Shown here: piece by piece, positions 7,270 to 10,305 of the stretch
Numbering within the stretch: position 1 is the stretch's first letter
Layout: every line of letters begins with the position of its first letter
From: Nocardioides sp.
GTDB lineage: Bacteria; Actinomycetota; Actinomycetes; Propionibacteriales; Nocardioidaceae
DNA length: 10,305 nt
Direction: 5' to 3'
Assembly: GCA_003519585.1 (NCBI GenBank)
Contig: DOWL01000181.1
Location: 3,415-13,719, forward strand
Made by a program: the position numbers and the translations under genes
The notes under the pieces: model-generated
Told to the model about the DNA's origin: nothing
The model's input: the letters and a program-made list of their open reading frames with translations, nothing else
The model's database searches: none

Positions 7270-7286
7270 CCGGTCACCTCGACCGG
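7270..7286. promoter_or_regulatory. Secondary inverted repeat in the divergent promoter region
   Basis: CCGGTC (7270-7275) and GACCGG (7281-7286) form a 6-bp inverted repeat with a 5-base spacer. It lies between the main palindrome and the start of the ATP-grasp gene. It could be a second regulator site or a short hairpin in the operon leader. It is short and GC-rich, so chance is possible. Confidence 0.35.
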
Positions 7287-7292
7287 TCAGAA

Positions 7293-7311
7293 TGTCCCGC
7301 GGAGCGGGACA
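7293..7311. promoter_or_regulatory. Candidate IclR-family operator palindrome
   Basis: TGTCCCGC (7293-7300) and GCGGGACA (7304-7311) form a perfect 8-bp inverted repeat around GGA. It lies in the 88-bp gap between the divergent operon start (7253) and the regulator start (7342). Position and symmetry suit binding by the dimeric HTH protein encoded next door, which would control both the operon and itself. IclR proteins usually bind near-palindromes of about this size. The assignment to this regulator is inferred from adjacency. Confidence 0.65.
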
Positions 7312-7329
7312 ACGATCTGGGCTTGATCG

Positions 7330-7337
7330 GGAGGAGG
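7330..7337 (+). promoter_or_regulatory. Ribosome binding site for the IclR regulator
   Basis: GGAGGAGG ends 4 bases before the ATG at 7342, and its first GGAGG sits 7 bases upstream. It strongly supports that ATG as the start. Confidence 0.7.
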
Positions 7338-7341
7338 ATCG

Positions 7342-8133
7342 ATGCCGGAGTCGGACGGCGCGCGTTCGCCGCTGCTCTCGTCGGTGCGCAACGCCGCGCG
7401 GGTGCTCCGGGCGTTCTCCCACGCCGACCAGGAGCTGGGCGTGACCGAGCTGAGCCGGCGGCTCGGCCTCGGCAAGAGCACGACGCACCGGCTGGTCGCG
7501 ACCCTCGAGGCCGAGCGGCTGCTGGAGCAGGACCCGGCGACCGGCAAGTACCGCCTGGGCCTGGCCCTCTACGAGCTGGGCACGACGGTCACCGAGCACG
7601 TCGACCTCCACCAGGCGGCGCTGCCGGTGCTGACGACGCTGCGCCACCGGACCGGCGAGATGGTGCACGTGGCGGTCCTCGACGGGCTGGAGGCGGTCTA
7701 CGTCGAGCGACTGGAGAGCCCCTACATGCTCCCGGTCTTCCGCCGCGTCGGGCACCGGCTGCCGGCGCACTGGACCAGCTCCGGCAAGGTGCTCCTGGCG
7801 GCCCTGCCCCGTCCGGAGCTCGAACGCCGGCTCAAGGGAGCCGAGCTGGACGCGCGGACCAGCCACACGATCACCGACCACCGGGCCCTGGTCCGGGAGC
7901 TGGAGGCAGTCGGCAAGCAGGGTTGGGCCTCGAACTTCGAGGAGGGCGAGCTCGGCGTCAGCTCGGTCGGAGCGCCACTGCGAGGGGCCGACGGCCGCGT
8001 GATCGCCGCGGTGACCGTGGTGGGCAGCAGCGACCGGATCAACTCCGCGTCGGTGCGCCGCTACCGCGTCGCCGTGCTCGAGGCCGCCGCGGTGATCAGC
8101 CGGCGACTGGGCTACCGCGGTCGGATCCGCTGA
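7342..8133 (+). CDS. IclR-family transcriptional regulator
   Basis: A 263-aa cytoplasmic DNA-binding protein of typical IclR length. The N-terminal winged helix-turn-helix spans about residues 14-75. It includes SVRNAARVLRAF (14-25), the recognition region LGVTELSRRLGLGKSTTHR (32-50), and the wing around DPATGKYRLG (64-73). The C-terminal effector domain (about 85-258) shows the family signs SSGKVLLAALP (near 145-155) and GVSSVGAPLRGADGRVIAAVTVVG (about 205-228). IclR regulators often control aromatic or acid catabolic operons in response to a pathway compound. This one is divergent from the phosphotransferase/Rieske operon and flanks a perfect palindrome, so control of that operon and of itself is the natural inference. 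Repressor or activator mode and ligand cannot be told. It is followed by 91 bp without a clear terminator. Confidence 0.94.
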   Translation: MPESDGARSPLLSSVRNAARVLRAFSHADQELGVTELSRRLGLGKSTTHRLVATLEAERLLEQDPATGKYRLGLALYELGTTVTEHVDLHQAALPVLTTLRHRTGEMVHVAVLDGLEAVYVERLESPYMLPVFRRVGHRLPAHWTSSGKVLLAALPRPELERRLKGAELDARTSHTITDHRALVRELEAVGKQGWASNFEEGELGVSSVGAPLRGADGRVIAAVTVVGSSDRINSASVRRYRVAVLEAAAVISRRLGYRGRIR

Positions 8134-8224
8134 ATCTTCCGGGCCTCAGGGGACGCGCGAGACCGCTGTACATGGCCCAGATCGCCTATGTTCGCGCGCC
8201 ATTTCACACGGGACCGTAGAGGTC
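8134..8224. other. Gap between the IclR gene and the large open frame
   Basis: These 91 bases hold no clear rho-independent terminator. CGCGCGA (8154-8160) and TCGCGCG (8192-8198) are inverted, but 31 bases apart and low in complexity. A TATGTT (8187-8192) resembles a -10 box, yet no -35 box stands at the right distance. I cannot say whether the downstream gene has its own promoter. Confidence 0.35.
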
Positions 8225-10305
8225 ATGAGCGACCTGATCGCCTTCCGTGCCAACCGCTCGCTGCGCAGAGCGACGCCCCACGACGACTCGGTGCTGATCA
8301 CGGAGTGGAGCGAGACCGATCCAGCGATCCACACCCACGTCGTCCGCTGGGAGTGGGGTGGTGACGAGCTCATCCCGGCCCTGCGCGAACTCGGCAGCGG
8401 CGATGGGGCGCCAAGCGCGGCGCAGACCCTCGCAGCGGCGTACCTCGCGTCGCCGACCGCAGTGACGCTGGCGGCCCTGCATCGACCGGTCGATCCGGCT
8501 GCGGTGCTGCCCGAACCCGATGCTGACGGCAATGCGGTCCCGGTGCCGGGGCAGGTCGGGCTCGCGTTCCTCGATCGCCTCGACCGCTGGCTCGTGGTCA
8601 AGGACAACCGGCCCGGGCCGGACGAGTTCGACGCCTGGCTCGAGGTGGCCTGGGCGCGGCTGGCAGCTGATCTCGGGGCGACTCTCGACGCCGACGATCC
8701 TCCGTCGCTCGAACGGCGATCCACGCTGTTCGGTCTGTTGGGCCGGACCTGGGCGCGGCTCCTGGACTCGCTCGCGGCCGCGCTGCTGTCGCCGGCCGAG
8801 GGAGAGCTCGCGGCGCGGCTGACCCGGCTGATGCTGGTGGCCGGGCTCGTCGAGCGCCGTTCGCTGTATGCACGATCACTCACCGTGGAAGAGATCCTCG
8901 CCCTGCTCTCGCGGCGCACCCTGCTGCTTCCGGACCCGCCGTTCCCGGATGTGGTGCCGCCGAACCGCGTCAAGCTGGTCCGCCAGGCGACCACGAGCGA
9001 CCTGTTCGTCGTACGCCGGGAGTGGCGCGGGTACGTCGCGGACGAGGTCGCCGACATCCGCAACGTGCTGGCCAAGGAGAGCAGCCTCACCCGGTTCGTG
9101 AGGATCGACGAGTCCGAACTGGTGCAGACCGACAGTCAGCGCCAGGACTCGACGACGGAGAACTCCTCGGAGGTCTCCGACGAGTCGTCGTTCGAGGAGC
9201 AGAGCAAGCGCGAGCTCAGCCTCGACCTCAGTGCTCACGCCCAGGTGGATGTCTCCGCGCAGTACAGCTCGGTGTCGATCGCGGCCTCCGCCGGCTTCGA
9301 CGCGGACTTCTCGCTCGAGGACTCGACCGAGCGCGCGACGCAGGTCGCGAAGAAGGCGATCGCCCGAGCGGCGTCGAAGACCGAGACGCAGGTGCGTGAG
9401 GATCGCACCCGGCGCACCCTGACCCGCACCGAGTTGCGGCAGCGCCACCAGCTCGACAACGACACCAGCGAGCACGTCCGCGGCGTGTATCGGTGGGTGA
9501 AGCGAGTCGACCGGTTCCAGGTCTGGCGCTACCCGGACCGGTTCCAGCTGGAGTTCCAGCTGCCCGAGCCGGGGCGCTACCTCCTGTCCCAGCTCCAGGA
9601 CCGTCCCGCCAAGCCGGGCGCGGTGTCCGAGCCGCCCGAGTTCGAACTACCCGACGGCATCACCGTCGACAACTACTTGGACCTCGCGTCGACGTACCAC
9701 GCGACCGGACTGCCCGAGCCACCGCAGGCCACGCTGGGGGCGTCCGCGGCGATCACTCTGGTGCCGGACAAGTCGAGCGGCAGCACGGGCGGCGGAGGCG
9801 GCGACAAGTGGAACCCGCCGGTCCTGACCAAGGAGACCGAACTTCCGATCACGCCGGGCTACGCGGTCACCTCGGTGGAGGTGGGCGTCGAGGCCACCCC
9901 GCTCATGGACCGGTGGGTCTATGAGTCGCCCAAGATCCAGTGGCTGCCGCTGGAGTCGTATCACACGATCACGGCGACGGTGGCGGTCGGCGACCAGGTG
10001 ACCTTCGACGCCGCGGTGGGCACCGACGGGGGCAACAAGACGACCATCCAGGCGACCGGGACCTCGACGGCGATGATGCAGTACCTCGACGCGCACCTGC
10101 ATGCCGCCAGCGGGGACCTTCAACTCGACCCCCCGGTCACGGCGAAGCTGCCGATCGGGGTCAGCCTGGTCGGCGCGCTGTCGGGGACGGTCGCCGTACG
10201 GGCCACCTGCACGCTGACCGCGCAGGCCGAGGACGCCTGGCGGCAGGAGGTGTACGACGCCCTGCGCGCTGGGTACGACGCCTGGGTCCGTGAGTGGCGG
10301 GGTCG
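8225..10305 (+). CDS. Large uncharacterised protein, 3' end outside the window
   Basis: One frame stays open from ATG 8225 to the last base, 693 codons with no stop. No function is recognised. Residues 1-235 are mostly helical and Leu/Ala-rich. Residues 258-292 contain DLFVVRREWRGYVADEVADI and NVLAKE. Residues 295-330 are rich in Ser, Glu, Thr and Asp, and are followed by a Ser/Ala stretch (331-365) and a charged helical segment (366-410). Next comes EHVRGVYRWVKRVDRFQVWR (417-436), ending in LEFQLPEPGRYLL (442-454). A Gly linker (522-526) leads to beta-rich, Thr/Val-rich sequence to the edge. The two blocks resemble segments I recall from large, uncharacterised bacterial proteins, which is memory and not a search. 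No signal peptide or membrane helix is seen, and only two cysteines. AGAGG lies just 2 bases before the ATG, a poor spacing, so the start is less certain than the frame. Codon use matches its neighbours. Any link to the operon is unproven. Confidence 0.8.
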   Translation, partial: MSDLIAFRANRSLRRATPHDDSVLITEWSETDPAIHTHVVRWEWGGDELIPALRELGSGDGAPSAAQTLAAAYLASPTAVTLAALHRPVDPAAVLPEPDADGNAVPVPGQVGLAFLDRLDRWLVVKDNRPGPDEFDAWLEVAWARLAADLGATLDADDPPSLERRSTLFGLLGRTWARLLDSLAAALLSPAEGELAARLTRLMLVAGLVERRSLYARSLTVEEILALLSRRTLLLPDPPFPDVVPPNRVKLVRQATTSDLFVVRREWRGYVADEVADIRNVLAKESSLTRFVRIDESELVQTDSQRQDSTTENSSEVSDESSFEEQSKRELSLDLSAHAQVDVSAQYSSVSIAASAGFDADFSLEDSTERATQVAKKAIARAASKTETQVREDRTRRTLTRTELRQRHQLDNDTSEHVRGVYRWVKRVDRFQVWRYPDRFQLEFQLPEPGRYLLSQLQDRPAKPGAVSEPPEFELPDGITVDNYLDLASTYHATGLPEPPQATLGASAAITLVPDKSSGSTGGGGGDKWNPPVLTKETELPITPGYAVTSVEVGVEATPLMDRWVYESPKIQWLPLESYHTITATVAVGDQVTFDAAVGTDGGNKTTIQATGTSTAMMQYLDAHLHAASGDLQLDPPVTAKLPIGVSLVGALSGTVAVRATCTLTAQAEDAWRQEVYDALRAGYDAWVREWRG

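Noticed and set aside
6172..7881. A minus-strand frame continuing from the ATP-grasp body through the IclR gene (569 codons)
   Set aside because: The part above 7260 is antisense to a clear IclR regulator, and the stretch 7260-7147 is the wrong frame of the true N-terminus. It is open only because of the frameshift and GC bias.
8154..8198. CGCGCGA/TCGCGCG inverted repeat as a terminator
   Set aside because: The loop is 31 bases, the arms are low-complexity CG, and no T-tract follows.
8146..9090. A 314-codon minus-strand frame, plus the 199-codon one at 8876-9475
   Set aside because: Both are Ser/Arg-rich or Leu/Arg-rich shadows antisense to the open frame from 8225, which has balanced composition and runs on to the window edge.

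Overview
The window reads as chromosome of a high-GC actinobacterium. GC is roughly 70% by eye, with strong G/C third-position bias, GTG and TTG starts, and GAGGAG-type ribosome binding sites. A Nocardioides-like relative is a reasonable guess, but no rRNA or marker gene confirms it. I see no tRNA, rRNA, CRISPR array, insertion sequence or phage gene.

Layout. A plus-strand pair opens the window: a crotonase-superfamily (enoyl-CoA hydratase/isomerase-like) protein (64-864), followed 9 bp later by an ABCB-type exporter with fused membrane and ATPase domains (874-2754). Facing it across only 12 bp is a four-gene minus-strand operon running from 7253 down to 2767. In transcription order it holds (a) a stand-alone PEP-synthase-type ATP-grasp (PPDK_N) subunit, frameshifted at a homopolymer in this sequence; (b) a 602-aa partner carrying the swivelling phosphohistidine domain; (c) a Rieske non-heme iron oxygenase alpha subunit; (d) an 83-aa zinc-ribbon protein whose start overlaps the oxygenase stop. 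Divergent from this operon is an IclR-family regulator (7342-8133). The 88-bp intergenic region between them contains a perfect 8-bp inverted repeat that is a good operator candidate. After the regulator, a very large open frame starts at 8225 and runs off the end of the window (693 codons so far). It encodes an uncharacterised protein with a Ser/Glu-rich central segment.

How they may work together. A PEP synthase split into an ATP-grasp subunit (about 360 aa) and a phospho-His subunit (about 600 aa) is the arrangement of phenylphosphate synthase of anaerobic phenol degradation, and of the CreH/CreI alkylphenol-phosphorylating pair of Corynebacterium p-cresol catabolism. In the Cre system, phosphorylation precedes oxidation by a P450. 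Here the kinase pair is instead followed by a Rieske oxygenase and a metal-ribbon protein under likely IclR control. I infer a catabolic module that phosphorylates a phenol or alcohol and then oxygenates it, with the crotonase and exporter as possible but unproven accessories. The substrate, the reductase for the oxygenase, and any phosphatase are not visible.
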